In this document: one piece after another, positions 35,854-45,431 of the stretch
Layout: each line of letters begins with the position of its first letter
Numbering within the stretch: the first letter of the stretch is position 1
NCBI RefSeq assembly: GCF_900142265.1
Contig: NZ_FRAH01000017.1
Location: 1-52,017, forward strand
Length of the DNA stretch: 52,017 bases
Source of the DNA: Anaerotignum lactatifermentans DSM 14214
GTDB lineage: Bacteria > Bacillota > Clostridia > Lachnospirales > Anaerotignaceae
Reading direction: 5' to 3'
The notes under the pieces: model-generated
Database searches by the model: none
Told to the model about the DNA's origin: nothing
What the model saw: the letters and a program-made list of their open reading frames with translations, nothing else
Made by a program: the position numbers and the translations under genes

Positions 35854-38800
35854 ATGGAACAGGAAGTACAGACAACTGAACAAAGACCGTTTACACATCT
35901 TCATGTCCATACGGAATACAGCCTTCTGGACGGTTCTGCGAAAATCAAAGAACTGGTAGAGCGTGTCAAAGAACTGGGCATGGACAGCATCGCCATCACA
36001 GACCATGGTGCCATGTATGGTGCCATTGAGTTTTACAAGGCGGCGAAAGAAGTGGGCATCAAGCCCATCATCGGCTGTGAGGTTTATGTGGCAGCTGGTT
36101 CCCGCCTGACAAAAGAAGGCAAGGGCGGCGGTTATTACCATCTGGTGCTTCTGGCAGAAAACGAAACAGGTTATCATAATCTGATTAAGCTGGTTTCTTA
36201 TGGTTTTATCGACGGATTTTATTATAAACCTCGTGTAGATAAAGAACTGCTGCGGCAGTACCACGAGGGAATCATTGCGTCTTCCGCCTGTCTGGCAGGG
36301 GAAGTGGCAAGGGATGTGCTGACATTATCCTATGACCACGCCAAGGAAGCCGCTTTGGAATATGAAGAAATTTTCGGCAAAGGCAATTTTTTCCTGGAAT
36401 TGCAGAATCACGGCATGGCAGAACAGAAACGTGTCAACGAGGCACTGATTCGTATGTCCAAGGAAACGGGGATTCCCCTCATTGCCACCAATGACAGCCA
36501 TTATATTTATAAAGAGGACGCAGTGCCTCACGATATCCTCCTGTGTATCCAGACTGGGAAAACTGTGGAGGATGAAGACCGTATGCGGTATGAGGGCGGA
36601 CAGTTTTATGTGAAAAGCCCTGAAGAAATGTATGACCTTTTCGGCGACGTGCCGGAAGCCTTGGAAAATACCGTAAAAATCGCTAAGCGGTGCAATGTGG
36701 AATTTGTGTTCCATGATTTGAAACTGCCCCGATTCGATGTGCCGGAGGGCAAAACAGCACCAGAGTACCTCCGGGAATTGTGCTATGATGGTTTTGCCAT
36801 GCGGTATCCGGACCCGAAGCCAGAGTGGAAGGAACGACTGGAATACGAACTGCATACCATTGAAACCATGGGCTATGTGGATTATTTCCTCATTGTTTGG
36901 GACTTTATCAAATATGCCAAAGACCATGGTATCATCGTAGGTCCGGGACGTGGTTCCGCTGCCGGCAGTATGGTTTCTTACTGTTTGCAGATTACCACCA
37001 TTGACCCCCTGCGATATGACCTGATTTTTGAACGTTTCCTGAATCCCGAACGTGTCAGCATGCCTGATATTGACGTGGATTTCTGTTATGAACGCAGACA
37101 GGAAGTCATTGACTACGTGATTTCTAAGTACGGCGAAGACCATGTGGCACAGATTGTCACATTCGGTACCCTGGCGGCAAGGGCTGCCATCAAAGACGTG
37201 GGTCGTGCACTGGCAATGCCTTACGCCGATGTGGACAGGATTTCTAAGATGATTCCCACGGAATTGGGCATCACCATCAAAAAAGCCCTGCAAATGAACC
37301 CCGACCTGAAAAAGGCTTATGAAAACGAAGAAGATACCCACCATTTGATTGATATGTCCATGCGTCTGGAAGGTCTGCCAAGACATTCTTCCACCCATGC
37401 GGCAGGGGTTGTCATTTGTCGGGAACCGGTTATGGAATATGTGCCCCTCAGTGCCAATGACGGGCAGGTCAATACCCAGTACACCATGACATTGTTGGAA
37501 GAACTGGGGCTTTTGAAAATGGACTTCCTGGGGCTGAGAACTCTGACGGTTATCCAGAATGCAGTGCAGGAAGTGGAGCGTATCCATGGTGTGAAACTGG
37601 ATATGGAACATCTGCCGGACAACGACCCGGCGGTGTATCAGCTCATTAGCCAAGGGAAAACGGAAGGCGTGTTCCAGCTGGAAAGCGGCGGCATGAAGCA
37701 GTTCATGCGGGAACTAGAGCCTACCTGTCTGGAAGATTTGATTGCGGGGATTTCCCTCTATCGTCCGGGTCCCATGGATTTTATTCCCAAGTATATCAAA
37801 GGGAAAAACGACAAAGACAATATTCAGTATACCCATCCGGCTTTGGAGCCGATTTTGAAAAATACTTACGGCTGTATCGTCTATCAGGAACAGGTTATGC
37901 AGATTGTGCGTGATTTGGCTGGATATAGTCTGGGACGAAGCGACTTGGTGCGCCGTGCCATGAGTAAGAAAAAAGCCTCTGTGATGGCAGAGGAGCGGAA
38001 AAATTTCGTTTACGGCATCGGCGATGAAGTGCCGGGCTGTGTGAAAAACGGGATTCCCGCAGAAGTGGCAGAAAAAATATTCGATGAAATGACGGACTTT
38101 GCAAAGTATGCCTTCAATAAGAGTCACGCGGCGTGCTACGCTGTGGTAGGCTATCAGACGGCATGGCTGAAAGCCCATTATCCCGTGGAATTTATGGCAG
38201 CGCTCATGACCAGTGTCATGGATAACGCTTCCAAGGTTTCCGGCTACATCGAAGAATGCAAAAAAATGGGCATCCAGCTTCTGCCGCCAGATATCAACGA
38301 AGGTTTCGGACATTTTTCTGTATCCAATGGGAAAATCCGTTTCGGTCTGGCTGCCATCAAGAATATCGGCAGAAATGCCGTAGAGGCGTTGGTGGCGGAA
38401 CGGGAGAAGAATGGACCTTTCCACTCCATGACAGATTTCTGTAACCGCATGAGTGACGGCGAATGGAATAAGAGAGGCATTGAAAGCCTGATTAAGTCCG
38501 GTGCTGTGGACTCTTTCGGCGGTGCCAGAAGTCAGTACATGGTGGTTTATAAAAACATTCTGGATGGCATCGGTCAGGCGAAGAAAAACAATATTGCCGG
38601 ACAGATGAACCTGTTTGATTTGGGCGGCGAAAATGAATCTGTTGCCCAGAAAGACGAACTGCCTGCCATTTCCGAATATGTCCAGCGTGACCGCCTTGCC
38701 ATGGAAAAAGAAGTGCTGGGAATTTATGTCAGCGGTCATCCTTTGGCGGAGTATGAAAAAACGCTGCGCCGGAAGGTAAGCCATACCAGCATTGATTTTC

Positions 38801-39339
38801 TTCCTGTGGAAGAAGGCGAAGATCGCATGCAGATTGCTGAGGGCACAAAAGTTGCCGTTGGCGGTATGATTGCGGCAAAATCCGTAAAATATACCAGAAA
38901 TAATGAAAAAATGTGCTTCCTGTCATTGGAAGACCTGCAAGGTACCATGGAAATTATTGTTTTCCCCAAAGTCATGGAACAGTGCAGTGCGTTTCTGGAT
39001 GAAGAGGCAGTGGTTCTGGTGAAAGGCCGGGCAAATGTTTCCGCTGACGGCGAGGCGAAAGTCATTGCCGCTTCCGTGACACCCCTTATGGAAGAAACGG
39101 AGGAAAACAAACCTGCGTCCCTTTGGCTGAAACAGGCGGCAGGCAACGAAATGCCCCTTGTGTGGATCACAGCCATTTTGGAGAAATACAAAGGCGACAC
39201 GCCTGTGTATATATATGAAGAAAAAACAAAACGAAAGATGAAAGCAGACCGGAAATTCTGGGTAACCTTAGAAGAAGGACTGCTGGAGGAACTGCGAAAA
39301 CTGCTGGGTGAGAAAAATGTGGCGGTAAAGAACGGATAG
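35854..39339 (+). CDS. dnaE: DNA polymerase III subunit alpha (DnaE)
   Basis: 1161 aa. The N-terminal PHP domain begins FTHLHVHTEYSLLDGSAKI. The polymerase aspartates are in PDIDVDFCYERRQ, and GPGRGSAAGSMVSYCL, FQLESGGMKQFMRELEP and YRPGPMDFIPKYI follow. It closes with helix-hairpin-helix and OB-fold domains. This is the DnaE-type replicase, which in Firmicutes extends primers beside PolC. The start follows GAAGGGGG. It opens a tight cluster with mtrB, pfkA and pyk (10, overlapping and 28 nt gaps). Confidence 0.95.
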   Translation: MEQEVQTTEQRPFTHLHVHTEYSLLDGSAKIKELVERVKELGMDSIAITDHGAMYGAIEFYKAAKEVGIKPIIGCEVYVAAGSRLTKEGKGGGYYHLVLLAENETGYHNLIKLVSYGFIDGFYYKPRVDKELLRQYHEGIIASSACLAGEVARDVLTLSYDHAKEAALEYEEIFGKGNFFLELQNHGMAEQKRVNEALIRMSKETGIPLIATNDSHYIYKEDAVPHDILLCIQTGKTVEDEDRMRYEGGQFYVKSPEEMYDLFGDVPEALENTVKIAKRCNVEFVFHDLKLPRFDVPEGKTAPEYLRELCYDGFAMRYPDPKPEWKERLEYELHTIETMGYVDYFLIVWDFIKYAKDHGIIVGPGRGSAAGSMVSYCLQITTIDPLRYDLIFERFLNPERVSMPDIDVDFCYERRQEVIDYVISKYGEDHVAQIVTFGTLAARAAIKDVGRALAMPYADVDRISKMIPTELGITIKKALQMNPDLKKAYENEEDTHHLIDMSMRLEGLPRHSSTHAAGVVICREPVMEYVPLSANDGQVNTQYTMTLLEELGLLKMDFLGLRTLTVIQNAVQEVERIHGVKLDMEHLPDNDPAVYQLISQGKTEGVFQLESGGMKQFMRELEPTCLEDLIAGISLYRPGPMDFIPKYIKGKNDKDNIQYTHPALEPILKNTYGCIVYQEQVMQIVRDLAGYSLGRSDLVRRAMSKKKASVMAEERKNFVYGIGDEVPGCVKNGIPAEVAEKIFDEMTDFAKYAFNKSHAACYAVVGYQTAWLKAHYPVEFMAALMTSVMDNASKVSGYIEECKKMGIQLLPPDINEGFGHFSVSNGKIRFGLAAIKNIGRNAVEALVAEREKNGPFHSMTDFCNRMSDGEWNKRGIESLIKSGAVDSFGGARSQYMVVYKNILDGIGQAKKNNIAGQMNLFDLGGENESVAQKDELPAISEYVQRDRLAMEKEVLGIYVSGHPLAEYEKTLRRKVSHTSIDFLPVEEGEDRMQIAEGTKVAVGGMIAAKSVKYTRNNEKMCFLSLEDLQGTMEIIVFPKVMEQCSAFLDEEAVVLVKGRANVSADGEAKVIAASVTPLMEETEENKPASLWLKQAAGNEMPLVWITAILEKYKGDTPVYIYEEKTKRKMKADRKFWVTLEEGLLEELRKLLGEKNVAVKNG

Positions 39340-39349
39340 GAGGCAAATG

Positions 39350-39640
39350 ATGAAAGAAGATGACAAATTCTATGCTGAAGCACCGTATGTCTGCGTGAAA
39401 GCACTGGAAAAGGGTGTGAATATTATCGGCGTCACCAGGGGAGAAGTGACAAAGATTCATCACACAGAAAAACTGGACCGTAATGAAGTGCTGATCGTGC
39501 AGTTTACCGAACACACTTCCGGGATCAAAATCCGCGGGAAGGCTGAAATTTATACCCACTACGGCATCATTCGCAGTGGAGACGAAGAAGAAGGCGTAAC
39601 ACTTATTGGGAGGAATGAACATGGAACAGAAAACAATTAA
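39350..39640 (+). CDS. mtrB: Tryptophan RNA-binding attenuation protein (TRAP, MtrB)
   Basis: 96 aa; residues 12-75 match Bacillus TRAP closely: GVNIIGVTRGEVTKIHH, EKLDRNEVLIVQFTEHTSGIKIRG. All residues known for tryptophan binding align with an offset of +4 to B. subtilis numbering (T29, T34, Q51, T53, H55). The RNA-binding trio K41, K60, R62 aligns the same way. TRAP forms an 11-mer ring that wraps G/UAG repeats in trp leaders. A C-terminal extension of about 20 residues overlaps the pfkA start by 20 nt. ATG 39350 is preferred over 39347 for ribosome spacing. Its place between dnaE and pfkA is unusual. Confidence 0.9.
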   Translation: MKEDDKFYAEAPYVCVKALEKGVNIIGVTRGEVTKIHHTEKLDRNEVLIVQFTEHTSGIKIRGKAEIYTHYGIIRSGDEEEGVTLIGRNEHGTENN

Positions 39641-40601
39641 GAAAATCGGTGTACTGACCAGTGGCGGCGATGCTCCCGGCATGAACGCTGCCATCCGTGC
39701 TGTTGTTCGTACAGCACTGTATCATGATGTGTCCGTCATTGGTATCCGCAAAGGCTACAATGGTCTGATCAATGGCGAAATCAAGGAAATGTACAGCAAA
39801 GACGTTTCCAATGTCATGAACCTGGGCGGTACCATCCTGCATACAGCACGCTGCCCTGAAATGATGACAGAAGAAGGTCAGAACAAGGCAGCTGCCATCT
39901 ACAAAATTCTGGGTCTGGATGCGCTGGTTGTTATCGGCGGCGACGGTTCTTACCGTGGTATGGCAGAACTGGCAAAACGCGGTGTAAACTGCATCGGTAT
40001 CCCTGCTACCATCGACCTGGATATGAACAACACAGAATACACCATCGGTTTTGACACTGCTGTCAACACTGGTATGGACGCCCTGAATAAACTGCGTGAC
40101 ACTTCCAGCTCTCACGAACGTTGCTCCGTTGTGGAAGTTATGGGCAGAGATGCTGGTTATATCGCTATCTGGTGCGGTATGGTCGGCGGCGCTGAAGACG
40201 TTATGTTCCCCGAAGAAAAGGGTGAAGTGGACAGCGCGAAAGTCATCCAGCAGATTCTGGAAAACAGAAGCATCGGCAAACGTCATAACCTGATCGTTGT
40301 GGCTGAAGGCGTTGGCGGCACACAGAAACTGGCAAAAGAAATCCAGGAAATCACTGGCATTCAGACCAGAGCAACAATCCTGGGCCATCTGCAGCGCGGC
40401 GGCAGCCCTACAGCTGTAGACCGTATGCATGCTTCCATGATGGGTTACCATGCTGTAAAAGCAATTCTGGCTGGGGATCAGAATAAAGTGGTAGCTTACA
40501 ACAGAGGCAGATATGAAATTCTGGATCTGGAAAAAGCATTGAAGATGGAAAAAACACTGGATCGCGAAGTTTACGAAGTAATCAAGATCCTGGCAATCTA
40601 A
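39621..40601 (+). CDS. pfkA: 6-phosphofructokinase
   Basis: 326 aa, the length of bacterial ATP-dependent PfkA. GVLTSGGDAPGMNAAIRA at the start binds ATP, and VIGGDGSYRGM follows. The catalytic PATIDLDMNNTEYTIGFDTAV segment carries the aspartate, and ATILGHLQRGGSPTAVDR is also seen. ATG 39621 is chosen because GGGAGGA lies 6 nt upstream; this makes it overlap mtrB by 20 nt. With pyk downstream it forms a glycolytic pair. Confidence 0.96.
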   Translation: MEQKTIKKIGVLTSGGDAPGMNAAIRAVVRTALYHDVSVIGIRKGYNGLINGEIKEMYSKDVSNVMNLGGTILHTARCPEMMTEEGQNKAAAIYKILGLDALVVIGGDGSYRGMAELAKRGVNCIGIPATIDLDMNNTEYTIGFDTAVNTGMDALNKLRDTSSSHERCSVVEVMGRDAGYIAIWCGMVGGAEDVMFPEEKGEVDSAKVIQQILENRSIGKRHNLIVVAEGVGGTQKLAKEIQEITGIQTRATILGHLQRGGSPTAVDRMHASMMGYHAVKAILAGDQNKVVAYNRGRYEILDLEKALKMEKTLDREVYEVIKILAI

Positions 40602-40629
40602 TTGGTATGAAAATAAGAGGAGGTATTCC

Positions 40630-42390
40630 ATGCGCAGAACGAAAATCGTTTGTACCCTGGGTCCTGCAACAGATGATGTAGAGATCATGAAAGAGCTGAT
40701 CCGCAATGGTCTGGATGCAGCAAGAGTAAACTTTTCCCACGGGACATATGAAACTCATGGAGAAATTATCAAAAAACTGAAACAGGCTAGAGAAGAATTG
40801 AATGCACCCATTCCACTGATTTTGGATACAAAGGGTCCCGAAATTCGTATCAAAACCTTTGAAAACAATAAAATCCGTCTGGAACAGGGGGATAAATTCA
40901 CCCTGACAACAGAAGATGTACCCGGCACACAGGAACGCGTTTCCGTAACTTATGCAGACTTGCCGAAAGACCTGCAGAAAGGCTCTCGTGTGCTTATTGA
41001 TGATGGTCTCATTGAACTGCGGGTAGAAAGCATCGTTGGTCCCGAAGTGCACTGTGAAGTTGTGACTGGCGGCGACGTAAGCTCCCGTAAAGGCGTAAAC
41101 CTGCCCGGCGTGCAGGTAAATCTGCCTTCTTTGACAGAAAAAGATATTTCCGACCTGAAATTCGGTATCGAAAATGATTTTGATTATGTAGCTGCATCTT
41201 TCATCCGTTCCGCTTCTGACGTTGTGAAGATTCGGAAAGTGCTGGAAGAAAACGGCGGCGAAAACATCCAGATTATCTCCAAGATTGAAAATCAGGAAGG
41301 TGTGGACAACATCGAAGAAATTCTGGAAGTTTCCGATGGTATCATGGTAGCCAGAGGGGATTTGGGTGTGGAAATCCCTCCTGAAGAAGTGCCTCTGGTA
41401 CAGAAAGCTCTGATTGCACTGGCAAACAGACGCGGCAAACCTGTCATCACAGCAACACAGATGCTGGAAAGCATGGTAAAAAGCCCCAGACCTACTCGTG
41501 CGGAAGCAAATGACGTTGCAAACGCCATCTTTGACGGCTCCGATGCCATCATGCTTTCCGGTGAAACAGCTATGGGCAAATACCCCTGTGAAGCAGTGGC
41601 AACCATGGCAAGAATCGCTGAAAAAACAGAAAGCAGCATCAACTATGGCAAAAACCTGACAAAGAGTCTGGAAACAGGTCTGACCAATATCACAAATGCT
41701 ATCAGCTTTGCGGCATGCACTACAGCAGCAGAACTGAAAACAACCTGCATTTCCACCATCACAAAATCTGGTTTTACTGCAAGAATGATTTCCAAACACA
41801 GACCTGTATGCCCTATTGCAGCAGGTACGATGTGCGATCAGGTATGGCGTCAGATGAACCTGGTATGGGGCTGCCGTCCTGTACTGCATAAAGCGCCCAT
41901 CCCCAAAGGTCAGGTATTTGACTCCGCTATGAAAGTAGCTCAGAAGAGCGGTCTGGTGAAAAACGGTGATACCATCGTTATGGCACTGGGCATGCCTGTA
42001 GGCGTAAGCGGTTCCACAAATACCCTGCGTGTTGATATTGTTGGTGATGTACTGTGCAAAGGCATCGGCGTTGGCACACAGAAAGTCAGCGGTACAGCAA
42101 GAGTCATCAAAGTACGGGATGAAATGGAACGCGAATTCAAGAAAGGCGATATTCTGGTAACAACATCTACAGACAATGACTTCATGCCTTATCTGCAGAA
42201 AGCCGCTGCCATTGTAGTTGGTCCTATGGATCACGCAGAAAACTGTCATGCGGAAATCGTTGGAAGAGCACTGGATATCCCTGTTGTGGTATGCAATGCG
42301 AAAGTCATCGACTTTATCCCTAACGATACCCTCATCACTGTAGATGCAGCAAAGGGCTTTGTATACAAAGGTATCCCTAACGAAAAATAA
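40630..42390 (+). CDS. pyk: Pyruvate kinase with C-terminal PEP-utilising-type domain
   Basis: 586 aa. The core has TLGPATDDVEIM, ARVNFSHGTYE, LDTKGPEIRI, ISKIENQEGVDNI, VARGDLGVEIP and ATQMLESM. Beyond about residue 475 is an extra domain with SGTARVIKVRDEMEREFKKGDILVT, like the PEP-synthase mobile domain fused to pyruvate kinase in Bacillus. That domain normally has a histidine in a TGGxxSHxA motif. Here the matching region reads AAIVVGPMDHAENCHAEIVG, so phosphotransfer is doubtful and a structural role more likely. Co-transcribed with pfkA (28-nt gap). Confidence 0.95.
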   Translation: MRRTKIVCTLGPATDDVEIMKELIRNGLDAARVNFSHGTYETHGEIIKKLKQAREELNAPIPLILDTKGPEIRIKTFENNKIRLEQGDKFTLTTEDVPGTQERVSVTYADLPKDLQKGSRVLIDDGLIELRVESIVGPEVHCEVVTGGDVSSRKGVNLPGVQVNLPSLTEKDISDLKFGIENDFDYVAASFIRSASDVVKIRKVLEENGGENIQIISKIENQEGVDNIEEILEVSDGIMVARGDLGVEIPPEEVPLVQKALIALANRRGKPVITATQMLESMVKSPRPTRAEANDVANAIFDGSDAIMLSGETAMGKYPCEAVATMARIAEKTESSINYGKNLTKSLETGLTNITNAISFAACTTAAELKTTCISTITKSGFTARMISKHRPVCPIAAGTMCDQVWRQMNLVWGCRPVLHKAPIPKGQVFDSAMKVAQKSGLVKNGDTIVMALGMPVGVSGSTNTLRVDIVGDVLCKGIGVGTQKVSGTARVIKVRDEMEREFKKGDILVTTSTDNDFMPYLQKAAAIVVGPMDHAENCHAEIVGRALDIPVVVCNAKVIDFIPNDTLITVDAAKGFVYKGIPNEK

Positions 42391-42417
42391 GAATTCTTTG
42401 GCGGTTATCGTCAATAA

Positions 42418-42470
42418 AAAAGGAGTCGTACTTCCTGTGAAAACAGGAAGCATGGCTCCTTTGATTTTTA
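42418..42470. terminator. Terminator after pyk
   Basis: AAAGGAGTC/GGCTCCTTT outer stem with an inner CTTCCTGT-GAAA-ACAGGAAG hairpin, then TTGATTTTT. It is shared with the convergent XRE-cupin gene. Confidence 0.88.
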
Positions 42471-43019
42471 GAAATATTTCGGTGTCATGACCCAGACAGA
42501 TACGGAATCTGTATCGCTGGTGTTTTTGCATTGGTGGGGCAGGGTGCTGTCCAGGGTGATGCTGTCCCCTTCCTGTAAGACATAGATTCTGCCTTCTACA
42601 ATGACCTGTAAGGTGCCTTGGATCACATAGCCGCAGGTTTCTCCTTGGGCAAAAGAAGGGCGATAGTCATAAGAACAGCCTTTTTTCAGTGTCAGCTCCA
42701 CAAAATCCAGCATACGTCCCGGATTGTCTGGGCAGAGTATCTTGTGGATACAGTTATTTTCCTGTGCTGTCAGGAGGCTGTGGCTGCCTTTTCGGATGAT
42801 AGGCGTATCTTCCGGCGGTGTATCTTCAAAAAAGGCATACATGTCTGTTTCCAGCGCCTGTGCCAGCCGAAAGAGGATGAGGGCGGAGGGAACCACCAGA
42901 TCACGCTCAATCTGGCTGATGAGCCCTGTGCTCACGTCGGATATGGTGGAAAGCTTGGCGATGCTTAGCTGTTTTTCGTTGCGCAGTTCACGCAGTTTGC
43001 TGCCGTTGAATTGGGTCAT
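42468..43019 (-). CDS. XRE-family regulator with cupin domain
   Basis: 183 aa. The N-terminal helix-turn-helix (about 6-62; KLRELRNEKQLSIAKLSTISDVSTGLISQIERDLVVPS) is joined to a C-terminal cupin_2 domain (about 100-178; YVIQGTLQVIVEGRIYVLQEGDSITL). Such regulators sense small ligands in the cupin barrel and often control transport or polyamine/amino-acid genes. ATG 43019 is set by CAGGAGG. Its target is not obvious; the divergent neighbour is the yhbY-nadD-rsfS operon. Confidence 0.88.
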   Translation of the reverse strand: MTQFNGSKLRELRNEKQLSIAKLSTISDVSTGLISQIERDLVVPSALILFRLAQALETDMYAFFEDTPPEDTPIIRKGSHSLLTAQENNCIHKILCPDNPGRMLDFVELTLKKGCSYDYRPSFAQGETCGYVIQGTLQVIVEGRIYVLQEGDSITLDSTLPHQCKNTSDTDSVSVWVMTPKYF

Positions 43020-43238
43020 GGGTTCCTCCTGAATGAAATGATTTTTGAAAACTTTTATCATTTTATCATTTTTTTTGGAAGGGAACAAGGGACAGGAATT
43101 TTTTTCCTTTCCCATTCCAAAGGGGGACAGATGAGAAAAAACAGCCGTTTTTCGTCGTCTTTCGTTGCAAAATCAAGGTGTCTGTGCTATGATGTTTAGG
43201 ATTATAGATTGAAAAAAGACGAATTTGAGGAGGAAATT

Positions 43239-43541
43239 ATGTTAACAAGCAAACAAAGAGCATATCTGCGCTCTCTGGCAAACGGTATTGACGCGATTTT
43301 TCAGGTGGGGAAAAACGGCGTGACACCAGAATTGCGTGATACCGTACATAACGCACTGGAGGCAAGAGAATTGGTAAAAATCAGTGTGTTGGACAATAAT
43401 ATGCTGGGTCCTGCGGAAGCGGCAGAAATGCTGGCAAGCAGAACTGGTGCGGACATCGTACAGGTCATCGGCAATAAATTTGTACTGTACCGTGCTTCCA
43501 AGACAAAACCTGTCATCGAACTGCCTCCTGTGAAGAAATAA
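43239..43541 (+). CDS. yhbY: YhbY/CRM-domain RNA-binding protein
   Basis: 100 aa. A single CRM domain: LTSKQRAYLRSLANGIDAIFQVGKNGVTPE (with the GxxG-type loop), then LEARELVKISVL and ADIVQVIGNKFVLYR. It associates with pre-50S ribosomes. ATG 43239 follows TGAGGAGG. It sits before nadD as in Bacillus (yqeI), 22 nt from the next gene. Confidence 0.92.
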   Translation: MLTSKQRAYLRSLANGIDAIFQVGKNGVTPELRDTVHNALEARELVKISVLDNNMLGPAEAAEMLASRTGADIVQVIGNKFVLYRASKTKPVIELPPVKK

Positions 43542-43563
43542 GCAGGCAGAGGGAGGAAAGATC

Positions 43564-44796
43564 ATGCGAAACGAAATCGCTAACTTCAGAAACTGCAAAA
43601 GTATTGCCATCATGGGCGGTACTTTTGACCCCATACACTATGGACATCTGGTAACGGCAGAAGCGGTGCGCCACCGTTTTCATGTAGATAAGGTGGTATT
43701 CATTCCCACAGGCCGTCCTGCCCATAAATCTCATAAAGAAGTAACCCATAATGAACACCGGTATCTGATGACGGTTCTGGCAACCATGCGGAATGAGAAC
43801 TTTGAAGTATCCCGTATTGAAATCGACCGCCCCGGCACCACCTATACCATCGACACCATCGAACAGCTGAAAAAAATGTGCCGTCCCGATGTGCGTCTGT
43901 ATTTCATTACCGGTGCCGATGCCATCCATCAGATCATGAGCTGGAAGGAACCGGAACGTCTGCTGTCCCTCTGCGACTTTGTGGCAGTAACCAGACCCGG
44001 TTATCAGAAAAATCAGATGTTTGAGGAAATCGGAGAAATTCAGGAAAAATATGCCAGCAGAATCCACTACATGGAAGTGCCGGCATTGGCTATTTCGTCT
44101 TCGGATATCCGTACCCGGGCACAAAGAGGCATGCCCATTCAGTACCTGCTTCCACAGGAAGTAGAGGACTATATTCATAAATTCGGTTTGTATCAAAACG
44201 AAAGAAAAGACGAGGTGAAATTTATGCTGCCCATTGAAGTCATGCAGGAAAAATTGCAGTCTGCTTTGTCTGTAAAACGTTATATCCATACCATGGGTGT
44301 ATCCGAAGAAGCAGTGCGGCTGGCAGAAATATACGGCACACAGGCAGACCGTCAGAAAGCCAAAGTGGCAGGTCTGCTCCATGACTGCGCCAAGGATTAT
44401 CCAAAAGAACTGCGGCAGCGTTTCTGTAAGGAATATAAAGTGAAAATGGACGAGATTCTGGAACAGCAGCCGGATCTGATTCATCCATTTTTGGGTGCGG
44501 AAGTGGCAAAACGGGAATATAAAATCAAAGATGAAGATATCCTCAATGCTATCCGCTACCATACCACAGGACGTGCTGGCATGTCCATATTGGAAAAGAT
44601 TGTGTTCATTGCGGACTATATCGAGCCTAATAGAGAACAGTTCGAAGGTCTGGATGAGGCAAGACGTCTGGCATATCTGGATTTGGATATGGCAATGCGC
44701 TTCATTCTGGAACAGACCATTGACTTTGTAAAAGAACGGGGCAGACTGCTGCATCCCCTGTCTTTGGAGGCACTGGAATACTATAAGAATAAATAA
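43564..44796 (+). CDS. nadD: Fusion: nicotinate-nucleotide adenylyltransferase (NadD) and YqeK-type HD hydrolase
   Basis: 410 aa. Residues about 12-215 are NadD: IAIMGGTFDPIHYGHLVTAEA (T/HxGH nucleotidyl motif), PAHKSHKE, ITGADAIHQIMSW and SSSDIRTRAQRGM. It converts nicotinate mononucleotide to deamido-NAD. Residues about 221-410 are YqeK: GLLHDCAKDYP (HD pair) and ILNAIRYHTTGRAGMS, a fold that splits diadenosine tetraphosphate. In Bacillus these are adjacent separate genes. Here they share one frame with no stop. At the joint GAGGTG lies 8 nt before an in-frame ATG (44224), so a separate YqeK could still be translated. Confidence 0.93.
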   Translation: MRNEIANFRNCKSIAIMGGTFDPIHYGHLVTAEAVRHRFHVDKVVFIPTGRPAHKSHKEVTHNEHRYLMTVLATMRNENFEVSRIEIDRPGTTYTIDTIEQLKKMCRPDVRLYFITGADAIHQIMSWKEPERLLSLCDFVAVTRPGYQKNQMFEEIGEIQEKYASRIHYMEVPALAISSSDIRTRAQRGMPIQYLLPQEVEDYIHKFGLYQNERKDEVKFMLPIEVMQEKLQSALSVKRYIHTMGVSEEAVRLAEIYGTQADRQKAKVAGLLHDCAKDYPKELRQRFCKEYKVKMDEILEQQPDLIHPFLGAEVAKREYKIKDEDILNAIRYHTTGRAGMSILEKIVFIADYIEPNREQFEGLDEARRLAYLDLDMAMRFILEQTIDFVKERGRLLHPLSLEALEYYKNK

Positions 44797-44815
44797 GATT
44801 ACAAGGAGGAATAAC

Positions 44816-45151
44816 ATGGAAGCTTTAGAAGCTGCAAAAATCGCACAGGCTGCGTTAGATGATAAATTAGGTCAGGACATTCAGGTGCTGAATCTGAAAG
44901 GTCTGTCCAATGTGGCAGACTGCTTTGTCATTGCAAGTGGTAAAAATGTAAACCATCTGCGTGCAATGGCAGATGAAGTGGAACAGAAACTGTTCCAGGC
45001 TGGCGTAAAAATGCATCATTCCGAAGGCTACAGCACAGGTACATGGATCTTGTTAGACTTCGGCAACCTGCTGATTCACCTGTTTAATGAAGAACAGCGT
45101 GAATTCTACGGTTTGGAGCATGTTTGGGGCGACGCGAAGCCTGTGGAATAA
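44816..45151 (+). CDS. rsfS: Ribosomal silencing factor RsfS
   Basis: 111 aa. LNLKGLSNVADCFVIASGKNVNHLRAMADEVE, then EGYSTGTWILLDFGNLLIHLFNEEQREFYGLEHVW is the full RsfS/Iojap pattern. It binds uL14 and blocks subunit joining in starvation. AAGGAGG lies 8 nt before the ATG. It ends the yhbY-nadD/yqeK-rsfS operon. Confidence 0.96.
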   Translation: MEALEAAKIAQAALDDKLGQDIQVLNLKGLSNVADCFVIASGKNVNHLRAMADEVEQKLFQAGVKMHHSEGYSTGTWILLDFGNLLIHLFNEEQREFYGLEHVWGDAKPVE

Positions 45152-45431
45152 TCTCGAAAAAGTCAATAAATGAGAGAAAAATGACGGATTTTTAATGCCG
45201 ATTGTGCAGTAAAATTCGGTCAGAGGGGGCAAAACAGGAAATTTTTTACACATCTAGTGAGAAAATATTTCCACATGCACCCTGGAAATTGCATAATTTG
45301 CCGAGATTTCAAAGATTTGCAAAAAATACTTGTATCCAAGCGGATTTTGCAGTAAATTTTATTTGTTGAGAAAATTTCATAACAGGCATGCTTTTATGTC
45401 GGTCTTAAATCAGAAAGGATGGAAAAGATTT
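45152..45431 (+). promoter_or_regulatory. Intergenic region with purC promoter
   Basis: AT-rich, no gene. A plausible promoter is TTGTAT (45330-45335), 17 nt, TAAATT (45353-45358), about 75 nt before purC. I looked for a purine riboswitch and do not see its conserved core. There is no clear terminator for rsfS. Confidence 0.45.

Noticed and set aside
40582-42531. 649-codon open frame antisense to pyk
   Set aside because: It runs through the reverse of pyruvate kinase and its terminator; no motif or ribosome site.
45152-45431. Possible purine riboswitch before purC
   Set aside because: The conserved aptamer core and paired loops are not found; only a plain promoter is visible.
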